DNA from: Sulfuritalea sp.
GTDB taxonomy: Bacteria; Pseudomonadota; Gammaproteobacteria; Burkholderiales; Rhodocyclaceae
Assembly (NCBI GenBank): GCA_016712985.1
Contig: JADJQA010000027.1
Location: 1 to 53,944 of the forward strand
DNA: 53,944 bases
Reading direction: 5' to 3'
How positions within the stretch are numbered: position 1 is the stretch's first letter; each line of letters starts with the position of its first letter. The position numbers and the translations under genes were made by a program. Shown here in pieces: positions 23,958-32,517 of the stretch. The notes under the pieces are model-generated. The model saw only the letters and a program-made list of their open reading frames with translations, was not told the DNA's origin and searched no databases.

Positions 23958-25460
23958 ATGACCCAGCGCGAACATTCCGCCGACAAGGCGCAGGACTTTG
24001 CCGACATCGATCGCGAGGCGCTGCTGGCCGAGCTTGGGCGCCTGCTGCCGCCGGACGCCCTGCTGTTTGCCGACGAGGACCTGAAGCCCTATGAGTGCGA
24101 TGGCCTGTCCGCCTATCGCCAGGTGCCGATCGCGGTCGCCCTGCCGGAAACCGAGGCGCAGGTGGTCGCTGTGATCAAGGCCTGTCGCGCGGCCGGGGCG
24201 CCGGTAGTGGCGCGCGGCGCCGGCACCGGGCTGTCGGCGGGCGCCTTGCCGCACGCGCGCGGCGTGGTGCTGTCCCTGGCGAAGCTGAAGAAGATCCTCC
24301 ATGTCGATCCGCTGGCCCGCGTTGCCGTCGTGCAAACCGGGGTGCGCAATCTGGCCATTTCGGAGGCCGCCGCACCGATGGGCCTGTACTACGCGCCCGA
24401 TCCGAGTTCGCAGATCGCCTGCACCATCGGCGGCAACGTCGCAGAAAATGCCGGCGGGGTGCATTGCCTGAAGTACGGATTGACGCTGCATAACGTGCTG
24501 CGCGTGCGTGCCGTGATGATCACCGGCGAGATTGTCGAATTCGGCAGTCATGCCCTGGATGCCCCCGGCTACGACCTGCTGGCGCTGGCCATCGGCTCCG
24601 AGGGCCTGCTCGTGGTCGTCACCGAAGTGACGGTGAAACTGGTGCCGAAGCCGGAACAGGCGCAGGTGATCATGGCCAGTTTCGATGACGTGATGAAGGC
24701 CGGCGAGGCGGTGGCGGCCGTGATTGCCGCCGGCATCATCCCGGCCGGGCTGGAAATGATGGACAGGCCGGCGACAGCCGCCGTCGAGCCCTACGTCAAG
24801 GCCGGTTACGATCTGAACGCCGAGGCGATCCTGCTCTGCGAATCCGACGGCACGGCCGAGGAGGTCGCGGAAGAAATCGCGCGCATGCAGGCCGTGCTGG
24901 AAACCAGCGGCGCCACCGGGCTCCGCGTCTCGCAGTCCGAGCCGGAGCGCTTGCGCTTCTGGGCCGGGCGCAAGGCGGCCTTCCCGGCGGCCGGCCGCAT
25001 TTCGCCCGACTACTATTGCATGGATGGCACGATCCCGAGAAAGCGCCTGGGTGAAATGCTGACGGCAATTCATGCGATGGAAAAGAAATACCGCCTGCGC
25101 TGCATCAACGTGTTTCACGCCGGCGACGGCAACCTGCATCCGTTGATCCTCTACGACGCCAACCTCAGCGGAGAACTGGAACGCACCGAGGCCTTCGGCG
25201 CCGAGATTCTCAAGCTGTCGGTGGCGCTGGGCGGCACCATTACCGGCGAACATGGCGTCGGCTACGAGAAGATCAATTCGATGTGCGACCAGTTCGGTTC
25301 CGACGAGTTGCGCGCCTTTCATGCGGTCAAGCACGCCTTCGACCCTGAGGGCTTGCTCAACCCCGAGAAGGGCATCCCGACGCTGCATCGCTGCGCCGAG
25401 TTCGGCCGCATGCATGTGCATGGCGGCAACATCAAGTTCCCTGAACTGGAGCGGCTTTGA
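23958..25460 (+). CDS. glcD: glycolate oxidase, FAD subunit GlcD
   Basis: 500 residues. Together with GlcE and GlcF it oxidises glycolate to glyoxylate and passes electrons to the membrane quinone pool. The FAD-binding type-4 domain shows PVVARGAGTGLSAGALPHAR, PDPSSQIACTIGGNVAENAG and GVHCLKYGLTLHNVL; the C-terminal FAD-oxidase domain shows NVFHAGDGNLHPLILYD and TGEHGVGYEKI. Length and motifs are complete. The start ATG 23958 follows a good AGGAGG-type site (GGCGGAGGAACC) that belongs to the end of repeat copy B. The stop TGA is the first bases of repeat copy C. Confidence 0.95.
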   Translation: MTQREHSADKAQDFADIDREALLAELGRLLPPDALLFADEDLKPYECDGLSAYRQVPIAVALPETEAQVVAVIKACRAAGAPVVARGAGTGLSAGALPHARGVVLSLAKLKKILHVDPLARVAVVQTGVRNLAISEAAAPMGLYYAPDPSSQIACTIGGNVAENAGGVHCLKYGLTLHNVLRVRAVMITGEIVEFGSHALDAPGYDLLALAIGSEGLLVVVTEVTVKLVPKPEQAQVIMASFDDVMKAGEAVAAVIAAGIIPAGLEMMDRPATAAVEPYVKAGYDLNAEAILLCESDGTAEEVAEEIARMQAVLETSGATGLRVSQSEPERLRFWAGRKAAFPAAGRISPDYYCMDGTIPRKRLGEMLTAIHAMEKKYRLRCINVFHAGDGNLHPLILYDANLSGELERTEAFGAEILKLSVALGGTITGEHGVGYEKINSMCDQFGSDELRAFHAVKHAFDPEGLLNPEKGIPTLHRCAEFGRMHVHGGNIKFPELERL

Positions 25461-25570
25461 GCGCCGAGCGCAGGGCCGCCCCAAGCCGGCGCCAGCCAAC
25501 TATCCGGAGCCGCCAAAGGCGGCGAACCGCAGTCACCCCCGTCCACGGGACGGGGGACGGGGGGAGGTAG
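25458..25570 (+). repeat. intergenic hairpin repeat, copy C
   Basis: Starts at the glcD stop codon. GCGCAGGGCCGCCCCAAGCC, then CAGCCAACTATCCGGA, the hairpin GCCGCC-AAA-GGCGGC, then GAACCGCAGTCACCCCCGTC, followed by a second small GC-rich inverted repeat (CGTCC..GGACG). Same orientation and same position relative to a stop codon as copy A. Confidence 0.75.
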
Positions 25571-25574
25571 TTCA

Positions 25575-26627
25575 ATGAGCGCGGATCAAATCGAAGGATT
25601 TCGCTCGTGCATTCTTGAACGCAAGCCGGTGCGGCTCAAGGGGGGCGGCAGCAAGGACTTTTACGGTGGTCCGCTCTCTGGCGAGGTACTGGATACGCGC
25701 GGCCACCAAGGCATCGTCAACTACGAACCGACCGAGCTGGTAATCAGCGCGCGCTGCGGCACGCCCCTCGCCGAGCTTGAGTCGGCACTGGCGGCACGGC
25801 GACAGTTTCTTGCCTGCGAGCCGCCGAACTTTGCTTGCGCCACCGTGGGTGGCGCGGTGGCCGCCGGGCTTTCCGGTCCGCGGCGGGCAGCGGCAGGCAG
25901 CCTGCGCGACTTCGTGCTGGGCGTGAAGATCATGGACGGCGAGGGGCGCGTGCTGAAGTTCGGCGGCGAAGTGATGAAGAACGTCGCGGGTTTTGACGTC
26001 TCGCGCCTGATGGCGGGCAGTCTCGGCACGCTGGGCCTGATTCTCGAAGTCTCGCTCAAGGTGCTGCCGATACCGGTGGCGGACGCGACATTGCGTTTCG
26101 AGTTGCCGCAGGACAAGGCCCTGGATGCGATGAACCGCTGGGCCGGCCAGCCGCTGCCGCTGGCAGCGACCTGCTGGCAGGACGGCATTCTGACCCTGCG
26201 GCTGTCCGGCGCGCGGGCCGCGGTCACTGCCGCCAGCGCCAAGCTGGGTGGCGAGCGTGTGGCCGCAGCCGAGGCGGCGGCCTTCTGGACCGACCTGCGC
26301 GAGCAGGCAGCAGAATTCTTCGCCGGGGATGTTCCACTCTGGAGGCTTTCCGTGCCTTCGGTGACGCCCCCGCTGGCCTTGCCCGGCGCGGCTTTGCTGG
26401 AATGGGGCGGTGCGCAGCGCTGGCTGCGCGCGGACGGCGACACAGCGCATCTGCACCAGTTGGCCGCGCAGGCGGGCGGGCACGCGACGTTGTTTCGCGG
26501 CGGCGACAAGAGCAGTGGCGTCTTCGCGCCCCTCGCGCCCGCACTGATGGAAGTGCACCGCCGTCTCAAGCAGAGCTTCGATCCCTACGGCGTATTCAAC
26601 CCCGGTCGCCTGTATCCGGGACTATGA
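25575..26627 (+). CDS. glcE: glycolate oxidase, FAD-binding subunit GlcE
   Basis: 350 residues, shorter than GlcD and carrying the same FAD-binding type-4 fold. Motifs are RLKGGGSKDFYGGPLSGEVL, CGTPLAELESALAARRQFLA, CATVGGAVAAGLSGPRRAA, EVMKNVAGFDVSRLMAGSLG and, at the C-terminus, SSGVFAPLAPALMEVHRRLK. The lack of a C-terminal oxidase cap is normal for GlcE. ATG 25575 has GGGGAGG upstream, within the tail of repeat copy C. glcF follows after 11 bases. Intact. Confidence 0.94.
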   Translation: MSADQIEGFRSCILERKPVRLKGGGSKDFYGGPLSGEVLDTRGHQGIVNYEPTELVISARCGTPLAELESALAARRQFLACEPPNFACATVGGAVAAGLSGPRRAAAGSLRDFVLGVKIMDGEGRVLKFGGEVMKNVAGFDVSRLMAGSLGTLGLILEVSLKVLPIPVADATLRFELPQDKALDAMNRWAGQPLPLAATCWQDGILTLRLSGARAAVTAASAKLGGERVAAAEAAAFWTDLREQAAEFFAGDVPLWRLSVPSVTPPLALPGAALLEWGGAQRWLRADGDTAHLHQLAAQAGGHATLFRGGDKSSGVFAPLAPALMEVHRRLKQSFDPYGVFNPGRLYPGL

Positions 26628-26638
26628 AATCCTGAACC

Positions 26639-27892
26639 ATGGAAACCCATCTCGCCGATTTCATGCGTCATACTTCCGCGGGCCGCGAGGCCGAGGAAAT
26701 CCTGCGTCGCTGCGTGCATTGCGGGTTTTGCAACGCGACCTGCCCGACCTATCAGTTGCTGGGCGACGAACTTGACGGCCCGCGCGGGCGCATTTACCTG
26801 ATCAAACAAGTGCTCGAAGGAGTGACGCCGACGGAGAAGACCCGCCTGCATCTCGACCGCTGCCTGAGCTGCCGTTCCTGCGAGAGCACCTGCCCCTCTG
26901 GCGTGCATTACACACGTTTGCTCGACATCGGCCGCGAGGTGGTCGAGCAGAAAGTGCCACGAAGCGGCAGCGATGCATTGAAGCGCCGGGCGCTGAAGAC
27001 CCTGCTGCCGCGTGCGGCGGTGTTCGGTGCGGCGATGAAAACAGGGCAGGCCGTGCGGCTGTTGCTGCCGGGAGTGCTGCGCGCCATGGTGCCGCCGCTG
27101 TCTTCGGCCGGACCTGCGCCAAAAAGCCGCCACGCGCGACGGTTGATCGCGCTGGCGGGTTGTGCCCAGCCGTCGATGTATCCGAACATCAACGGCGCGG
27201 CGCGGCGTGTGCTGGACCGCCTCGGCATCCAGATGATCGAAGCCGCCGGGGCCGGCTGTTGCGGTGCGGTGCGACAGCATCTCAATGCAGCAGAAGGCGC
27301 GCTGGACGACGCCCGGCGCAACATCGACGCCTGGTGGCCGCTGCTCGAATCCGGAACGGAAGGGCTGGTGATGACTGCGTCGGGTTGCGCCTCGCACGTG
27401 CTCGAATATGCCCACCTGCTGCAGGACGATCCCGACTACGCACTGAAAGCGGCGCGGGTGGTGTTCGCCACGCGCGATATCAGCGAAGTCGTTACGGCCG
27501 AGGCGGCCGGCCTGGCGCCCCTGCTGCAAGCCTGCCGTCCCTTGCCGGAACAGCAGCGCCTTCTGGCGTTTCACAGTCCGTGCAGCCTGCAGCACGGACT
27601 CAAGATCCGCGGCACGGTCGAGTCGCTATTGAACGCTGCCGGCTACACGCTGACCGCCGTTGCCGACTCGCACATTTGTTGCGGTTCGGCCGGCACCTAC
27701 TCCGTCCTGCAACCGGCGATTTCAAAGCTTCTGCTCGACAACAAGCTTGCCGCGCTGAGGGCGGGCGGTCCGGCGCTGATCGCCAGTGCCAACGTCGGCT
27801 GCGTGGCGCACATGCAGGGCGCGACCGACTTGCCGGTCAAGCACTGGATCGAAGTGCTCGACGCGCGCCTGTCCTCATTGATTTTGACATGA
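26639..27892 (+). CDS. glcF: glycolate oxidase, iron-sulfur subunit GlcF
   Basis: 417 residues. Two 4Fe-4S motifs are complete: RCVHCGFCNATCPTYQ (about residues 24-39) and RCLSCRSCESTCPSGVHY (about 78-95). The C-terminal half has the two CCG domains (LAGCAQPSMYPNIN, GAGCCGAVRQHL, HSPCSLQHGLKIRG, SHICCGSAGTYSVLQP), which bind a further cofactor and pass electrons towards the quinone. ATG 26639. The stop overlaps the start of the acyl-CoA ligase gene by four bases, so that gene belongs to the same transcript. Complete, with no missing ligands. Confidence 0.95.
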   Translation: METHLADFMRHTSAGREAEEILRRCVHCGFCNATCPTYQLLGDELDGPRGRIYLIKQVLEGVTPTEKTRLHLDRCLSCRSCESTCPSGVHYTRLLDIGREVVEQKVPRSGSDALKRRALKTLLPRAAVFGAAMKTGQAVRLLLPGVLRAMVPPLSSAGPAPKSRHARRLIALAGCAQPSMYPNINGAARRVLDRLGIQMIEAAGAGCCGAVRQHLNAAEGALDDARRNIDAWWPLLESGTEGLVMTASGCASHVLEYAHLLQDDPDYALKAARVVFATRDISEVVTAEAAGLAPLLQACRPLPEQQRLLAFHSPCSLQHGLKIRGTVESLLNAAGYTLTAVADSHICCGSAGTYSVLQPAISKLLLDNKLAALRAGGPALIASANVGCVAHMQGATDLPVKHWIEVLDARLSSLILT

Positions 27893-29601
27893 CCGGGATC
27901 GGACTCGACCCACAGGCGCGCGACTGGCCGGCGCTGCGGGCGTCGTTTCGCTGGCAGGTGCCGGCGCGCTACAACATTGCCCAGGCGTGCTGCGGGCGCT
28001 GGGCGGACGATCGATCGCGCTTCGCCCTGTACTACGAGGACCAAGCCGGCCACACCGAGGCCTGGACCTTCTGGGATGTGCAGCAGGCCGCCAACCGCCT
28101 GTCGAATGTTTTGGGCGCGATGGGTGTCATGGCCGGCGATCGCGTTGCCATCATCCTGCCGCAGCGACCCGAAACCGGCATCGCGCACATGGCCTGTTAC
28201 CAGATGGGCGCGATTGTGGTGCCGGTCTCGCACCTGTTTGGCGCCGATGCGCTCGAGTACCGGCTGTCCCACGCCGGGGTGCGGGTGGCCATCATCGACG
28301 AGGACGGCCTGGAAAAGCTGGCCGCCGCGCGCCAGGCATTGCCGCTGTTGAAGCATGTCATCGGTGTCGGCGCCGCGCGCGAATCCTGGGTCCGTCCCTG
28401 GGCCAACCTGCTGCCGCTCGCCTCGTCGCGCTACACGCCGACGGATACCGCGGCCGATGACGCGGCAATGATCATCTACACCAGCGGCACCACCGGAAAT
28501 CCGAAGGGTGCGCTGATGGCGCAGCGCACGCTGCTGGGCAATCTGCCGGGTTTTGTCAGTTCGCACGACTTCTATCCGCGGCGCGGTGACATGTTCTGGT
28601 CGCCGGCCGACTGGGCGTGGACCGGCGGCCTGTTCGATGCACTGCTGCCGAGCTGGAACTTCGGCCAGCCGCTGCTCGGCTATCGCGGTCGCTTCGATCC
28701 CGAGAAGGCTTTCTGGCTGATGGAAAAGTACGGGGTACGCAACAGCTTTCTGTTCCCCACGGCGCTGAAGATGATGCTGAAGGCAGTGCCGCAGCCGCGG
28801 GAAGCCTACGATCTCGGACTGCGCAGCATCATGAGCGCGGGCGAGACAGTGGGCGAGGCGGTTTGCCACTGGGCGCGGGAGGCGCTGGGGGTGACGGTCA
28901 ATGAGATGTACGGGCAGACCGAGATCAACTACATCGTCGGCAATTCGGCTGCCGTGACGCCGCCCAAACCCGGCGCGATGGGGCGCGGCTACCCTGGACA
29001 TCAGGTGGACGTGCTGGACGATGCAGGGCAGCCGGTAGCCCCCGGCGAACTCGGCGAAATCTGTGTTCAGCGCAGTTGCGATGGCGTCATGGATCCGGTG
29101 TTCATGCTCGGCTACTGGAAGGACCCGCAGGCCACCGCGGAAAAATTCATCGGTGGCGGCATCGATGATCCGCAGGCATGGGGCCGCACCGGCGATCTGG
29201 CGAAGCGTGATGCGGATGGCGTGCTCTGGTACCAGGGGCGCAGCGACGACATGTTCAAGAGCGCCGGCTATCGCATCGGGCCGGGCGAGATCGAGAATTG
29301 TCTGGTCAGGCATCCGGCGGTGGCCAATGCCGCGGTGATCGGGGAGCCGGACCCGTTGCGCGGCACCGTGGTCAAGGCGTTCATCGTGCTCGCCGCCGGC
29401 GAACATCCCTCCGGCGAACTTGAAGCGTCGCTGCAGCAGCATGTGCGGCAGTATCTGGCGCCTTACGAGTATCCCAAGATCATCGAGTTCATCGATGCCC
29501 TGCCGATGACCACCACCGGCAAGGTGCAACGCCGTCTGCTGCGTCAGCGCGGGAGCACAGGCGTTGCGTCCCCGGCCGGGCCGGGGACGCAACGCCCGTG
29601 A
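27889..29601 (+). CDS. AMP-forming acyl-CoA synthetase (medium-chain/acetyl-CoA-synthetase-like)
   Basis: 570 residues of the ANL family. P-loop MIIYTSGTTGNPKGALMAQR, the A5 motif NEMYGQTEINYIVGNS, hinge and adenylate residues GRTGDLAKRDADGVLWYQGR, and the catalytic Lys in MTTTGKVQRRLLRQ. These are complete, so it should activate a carboxylate with ATP and CoA. The acid is not readable; the protein resembles medium-chain or benzoate-type ligases more than acetyl-CoA synthetase. ATG 27889 overlaps the glcF stop, an unusual addition to a glc operon. The last 16 residues (GSTGVASPAGPGTQRP) are encoded by a 37-base palindrome and are probably not conserved. Confidence 0.88.
   Translation: MTGIGLDPQARDWPALRASFRWQVPARYNIAQACCGRWADDRSRFALYYEDQAGHTEAWTFWDVQQAANRLSNVLGAMGVMAGDRVAIILPQRPETGIAHMACYQMGAIVVPVSHLFGADALEYRLSHAGVRVAIIDEDGLEKLAAARQALPLLKHVIGVGAARESWVRPWANLLPLASSRYTPTDTAADDAAMIIYTSGTTGNPKGALMAQRTLLGNLPGFVSSHDFYPRRGDMFWSPADWAWTGGLFDALLPSWNFGQPLLGYRGRFDPEKAFWLMEKYGVRNSFLFPTALKMMLKAVPQPREAYDLGLRSIMSAGETVGEAVCHWAREALGVTVNEMYGQTEINYIVGNSAAVTPPKPGAMGRGYPGHQVDVLDDAGQPVAPGELGEICVQRSCDGVMDPVFMLGYWKDPQATAEKFIGGGIDDPQAWGRTGDLAKRDADGVLWYQGRSDDMFKSAGYRIGPGEIENCLVRHPAVANAAVIGEPDPLRGTVVKAFIVLAAGEHPSGELEASLQQHVRQYLAPYEYPKIIEFIDALPMTTTGKVQRRLLRQRGSTGVASPAGPGTQRP
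29560..29596. repeat. perfect 37-base palindrome at the 3' end of the ligase gene
   Basis: Arms of 18 bases (GGCGTTGCGTCCCCGGCC and its exact reverse complement) around a single central G. It overlaps the last codons and could act as a transcription attenuator, although no T-run follows. Single copy in this window. Confidence 0.75.
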
Positions 29602-29632
29602 TTGGAATCAGCCAATACGGAGGACAGAGAAC

Positions 29633-29881
29633 ATGACCGACCCGGCCACCGGCGCGGACCGCCGCGCCAATCCGCAGTTGCGCAAGATCTTCGTCGAAGC
29701 TTATGACGTGCTTCAGCCTTTCTTCGATCCCGCCAACAGTTGGGCCGGCCAGACCCACGAGCACCTGGCCCATGTAGCGCTGCACGAAAGCTTTCCCAGC
29801 CTGTCGGCCCGTGAGGTATTCGTTCTGGTGGAGGCCGCGCGGCGCGTCTTCAGCACCAGGGGCAAGCCGGCAGCGTCCTGA
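29633..29881 (+). CDS. small hypothetical protein downstream of the acyl-CoA ligase
   Basis: 82 residues from ATG 29633, with AGGACAGAG upstream. It starts MTDPATGADRRANPQLRKIF and is helical and soluble (SWAGQTHEHLAHVALHESFP, SAREVFVLVEAARRVFSTRG). No known motif. The 31-base gap to the ligase suggests it is the last gene of the glc unit. Real gene likely; function unknown. Confidence 0.65.
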   Translation: MTDPATGADRRANPQLRKIFVEAYDVLQPFFDPANSWAGQTHEHLAHVALHESFPSLSAREVFVLVEAARRVFSTRGKPAAS

Positions 29882-30312
29882 ACAGGCACTTGTGTGGCTA
29901 TCGACTATCGACGAGGCGATTTCCGCTGTCGAGCGCTGGGGGAAAAGCTGCGACGAAACTGCGGCTCGCTGGTGATGACCGTCGGTGCGCCGCGCAGGCA
30001 CCGCTACAAGCTGGGAATCAGCGTCTGAAGCAGTTCGGCGAGCAGATCGTCGCAGGCGTGAGGCGCACCGCATTTCTGCCGGCAGTCGCAAACAAGCCGA
30101 GGAACACGGAAAGTTCGCGAGCGGCGGCTCTGCTTCAAATAGCTGACCACCTCGACAACGGGAGGCGACCGGCCCTGATGGGCATGGAAGAGCCAGCCGA
30201 CCGCATCGCGGCGGCGCGGCAGGCGGCCCGCCGCGCGGCCCAGGCCCGCGGCGCCGTCCGACTCAGGCGCGGCGCGGCAATGTGGGCCGCCGCACAGACC
30301 GCAAACAACCGC
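29882..30312. other. region without a convincing gene
   Basis: No forward gene seen. On the reverse strand one frame (30004-30312) stays open with protein-like content (RTFRVPRLVCDCRQKCGAPH, then ACDDLLAELLQTLIPSL) and a CGLCGG near its start, but it lacks a start codon: it begins directly after the stop of the mini-gene at 30313. It may be the remains of a small Cys-containing protein. Left unassigned. Confidence 0.3.
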
Positions 30313-30518
30313 TCATGTAATTTGCGCTTTTCCGCCAGTGCAGCCGACAAGCTGGTCCGATTGTTCGAACATGCCCTCGGCCGGCAGGACTACCATTGGT
30401 TTCGCGCGACCGCTTCCCGCCAGCATGGCCAGGGTGCGCAGCACGATGAACAGCAACGGAATGAACCACCACAGGTCGGGCCCGTGACCTGGAACACAAA
30501 GGCAAGGTACAGCAGCAT
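30313..30518 (-). pseudogene. small membrane protein gene with one frame break
   Basis: From ATG 30518 the frame reads MLLYLAFVFQVTGP and, after adding one base in the C-run near 30480, continues DLWWFIPLLFIVLRTLAMLA, then a tail ending QLVGCTGGKAQIT. The result is a 68-residue protein with one or two membrane helices. Without the correction the C-terminal part turns into a Cys-rich nonsense frame. Because it is short and opposite to yihY (starting 34 bases away) it could still be a chance pattern. No family recognised. Confidence 0.35.
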
Positions 30519-30551
30519 CGACCTTCCGCCTTGCAATTGCGCACCTGCTGA

Positions 30552-31418
30552 ATGAAATATCCTGGTTACAACGCCCTTTACGTTCTCAAGAACCCTGTTG
30601 GCTTTGTGCTGCAGACTCTGAAGGGCTTCAAGAAAAACCAGGGCATCCTCCTCGCCGGCGCAATCTCCTACTATGCGCTGCTGTCCATCGTCCCCTTTCT
30701 GATTCTGACGGTCATCGCGCTGTCGAATCTTGTGGATCAGGCCGAATTGCTCGGCACGCTGAGGCGCTATCTGGAGTGGCTGGTGCCCAGCCAGTCCGCC
30801 GCCCTGTTGCTTGACTTGAACCATTTTCTGGAAAACGGAGTGGCCATCGGTGTGGTGTTGCTGGTGACCATGCTGTTCTTCAGTTCGCTCGCCTTCTCAG
30901 TGCTTGAGAAATCGATGGCCGTTATTTTTTCTCACCGTGGAGTCATTCAAGAACGAAACTTCCTGACCTCTGTCCTGCTCCCGTACTTGCTGGTCTTTTT
31001 ACTGGGGATCGGATTGCTGGTCGTAACGATCCTGTCAATCAGCCTGGAAGCGATGGCGCTGATGAGTGTTGGCTTCATGAACTGGCACTGGTCGCTTGGC
31101 GGTCTTTCCAGGGCGCTGCTTTACCTGCTTGGATTGAGTGCCGAAACCATCATCCTCTCGGCGATCTATTTTTTCATCCCGGTCGGTCGGACGGCGATTC
31201 ACCATGCGCTGATCGGCGGCTTTTTTACGGCATCGCTTTGGGAAATCATCCGTCACCTTCTGGTCTGGTACTTCGCGACAATGTCGAGTACCAGCGTGGT
31301 TTATGGATCATTGACCACCGCCGTAATCGCACTGTTCAGCATGGAAATCATTGCCACGCTGCTCTTGCTTGGTGCGCAGGTCATTTCCGAATACGAACGA
31401 CTGGGCGAACAATCCTGA
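30552..31418 (+). CDS. yihY: YihY/BrkB-family inner-membrane protein
   Basis: 288 residues with six hydrophobic segments. The family landmarks are KNQGILLAGAISYYALLSIV near the N-terminus and VYGSLTTAVIALFSMEIIAT near the end, with the usual FFIPVGRTAIHHALIGGFFT in between. The family was once misnamed ribonuclease BN; it is an integral membrane protein of unclear role in envelope physiology. ATG 30552 fits. A 5'-truncated second member lies at 35240-35766. It is convergent with the AI-2E-family gene (19 bases between stops). Confidence 0.88.
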   Translation: MKYPGYNALYVLKNPVGFVLQTLKGFKKNQGILLAGAISYYALLSIVPFLILTVIALSNLVDQAELLGTLRRYLEWLVPSQSAALLLDLNHFLENGVAIGVVLLVTMLFFSSLAFSVLEKSMAVIFSHRGVIQERNFLTSVLLPYLLVFLLGIGLLVVTILSISLEAMALMSVGFMNWHWSLGGLSRALLYLLGLSAETIILSAIYFFIPVGRTAIHHALIGGFFTASLWEIIRHLLVWYFATMSSTSVVYGSLTTAVIALFSMEIIATLLLLGAQVISEYERLGEQS

Positions 31419-31437
31419 TTCAGCAGACGGGAAACGG

Positions 31438-32517
31438 CTACGAGCGCTCGCCTGGCCGGGTTTCGATATAGATGTGCCACACCGCGAGGAACATCGCCGC
31501 AATCGTGGGGCCGACGACAAAGCCGTTGATACCGAACAGGGCCATGCCGCCGAGGGTCGAAATCAACACCAGATAATCCGGCATACGCGTGTCCTTGCCC
31601 ACCAGTATCGGCCTCAGCACGTTATCGACCAGACCGATCACCAGTACGCCGTACGCCGTCAGCGCAATACCCTGCCAGAGGGCACCGGTGACCAGGAAGT
31701 AGACCGCGACAGGCAGCCAGACCAGCCCGGCGCCGACCGCGGGCAGCAACGACAAGAAGGCCATCAGCACCGCCCACAGCAGAGCGCCCCTGACGCCAAG
31801 CAACGAGAAGGCGATGCCGCCCAATGCTCCCTGGATCACGGCGACAACTATGTTCCCCTTGATCGTTGCCCGGATCACGGTGCTGAATTTTTGCAGTAAT
31901 TCATTTCTGTGCACGGCGCTCAACGGGATCGCGCGGCGAATGAGCTTCATCACACCTTCGCCATCGCGAATCAGAAAAAATGCAAGGTAGAGCGTGATGA
32001 ACAGGCTGGCGAAGAACTCGAACGTATTCTGTCCAAGACTGAAGGCCTGCGTTGCGAAGTACTTGCTACCCAATGCCAGGACAGCCGTCAGTCGGCTCTG
32101 CAGGGTTGAAAAATCAGCCATTCCAAAGTGGTCGAGCAAGACGGTGATCCAGCCGGGCAGCGCGTCGAACACGCCGTGGAAGTAGAGGGCAGGATTCAAT
32201 TCGCCTGACTGCAATTGCGCATAAACCAGCGCTGCTTCACGGGTCAGCGACGCGGCGATCAGCGCCAACGGAAGAATCACCATCAGCAGCACGATCAATA
32301 GCGTAAGCAAGGCCGCGGGCGTACGTCGCTGGTTCAGCCGGGGCAAAAGACGCCGGTACAAGGGCGAGAACAGCAAGCCGATGATCGAGCCCCACATGAT
32401 TGTTCCGTAGAACGGCCACAGAACCCATCCAAAAGCGACAGTAGCGACCAGCAACAGGAGCAAAAATCCCCGGTTCTCCAGAGGCTCTGGTCCGTATTCA
32501 TCAGGCGCACTCATCAA
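31438..32517 (-). CDS. AI-2E family transporter (PerM/YdiK-like)
   Basis: 359 residues. Hydrophobic pairs at the N-terminus (ENRGFLLLLLVATVAFGWVL), a long middle region, then TIKGNIVVAVIQGALGGIAF and GALLWAVLMAFLSLLPAVGA, the glycine/proline-rich signature of the AI-2E/PerM family, and DNVLRPILVGKDTRMPDYLV followed by STLGGMALFGINGFVVGPTI. The family includes the AI-2 exporter TqsA and Na+/H+ antiporter-like members, so the substrate cannot be named. The start MM at 32517/32514 is short of alternatives. The upstream divergent gene is 418 bases away. Confidence 0.88.
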   Translation of the reverse strand: MMSAPDEYGPEPLENRGFLLLLLVATVAFGWVLWPFYGTIMWGSIIGLLFSPLYRRLLPRLNQRRTPAALLTLLIVLLMVILPLALIAASLTREAALVYAQLQSGELNPALYFHGVFDALPGWITVLLDHFGMADFSTLQSRLTAVLALGSKYFATQAFSLGQNTFEFFASLFITLYLAFFLIRDGEGVMKLIRRAIPLSAVHRNELLQKFSTVIRATIKGNIVVAVIQGALGGIAFSLLGVRGALLWAVLMAFLSLLPAVGAGLVWLPVAVYFLVTGALWQGIALTAYGVLVIGLVDNVLRPILVGKDTRMPDYLVLISTLGGMALFGINGFVVGPTIAAMFLAVWHIYIETRPGERS

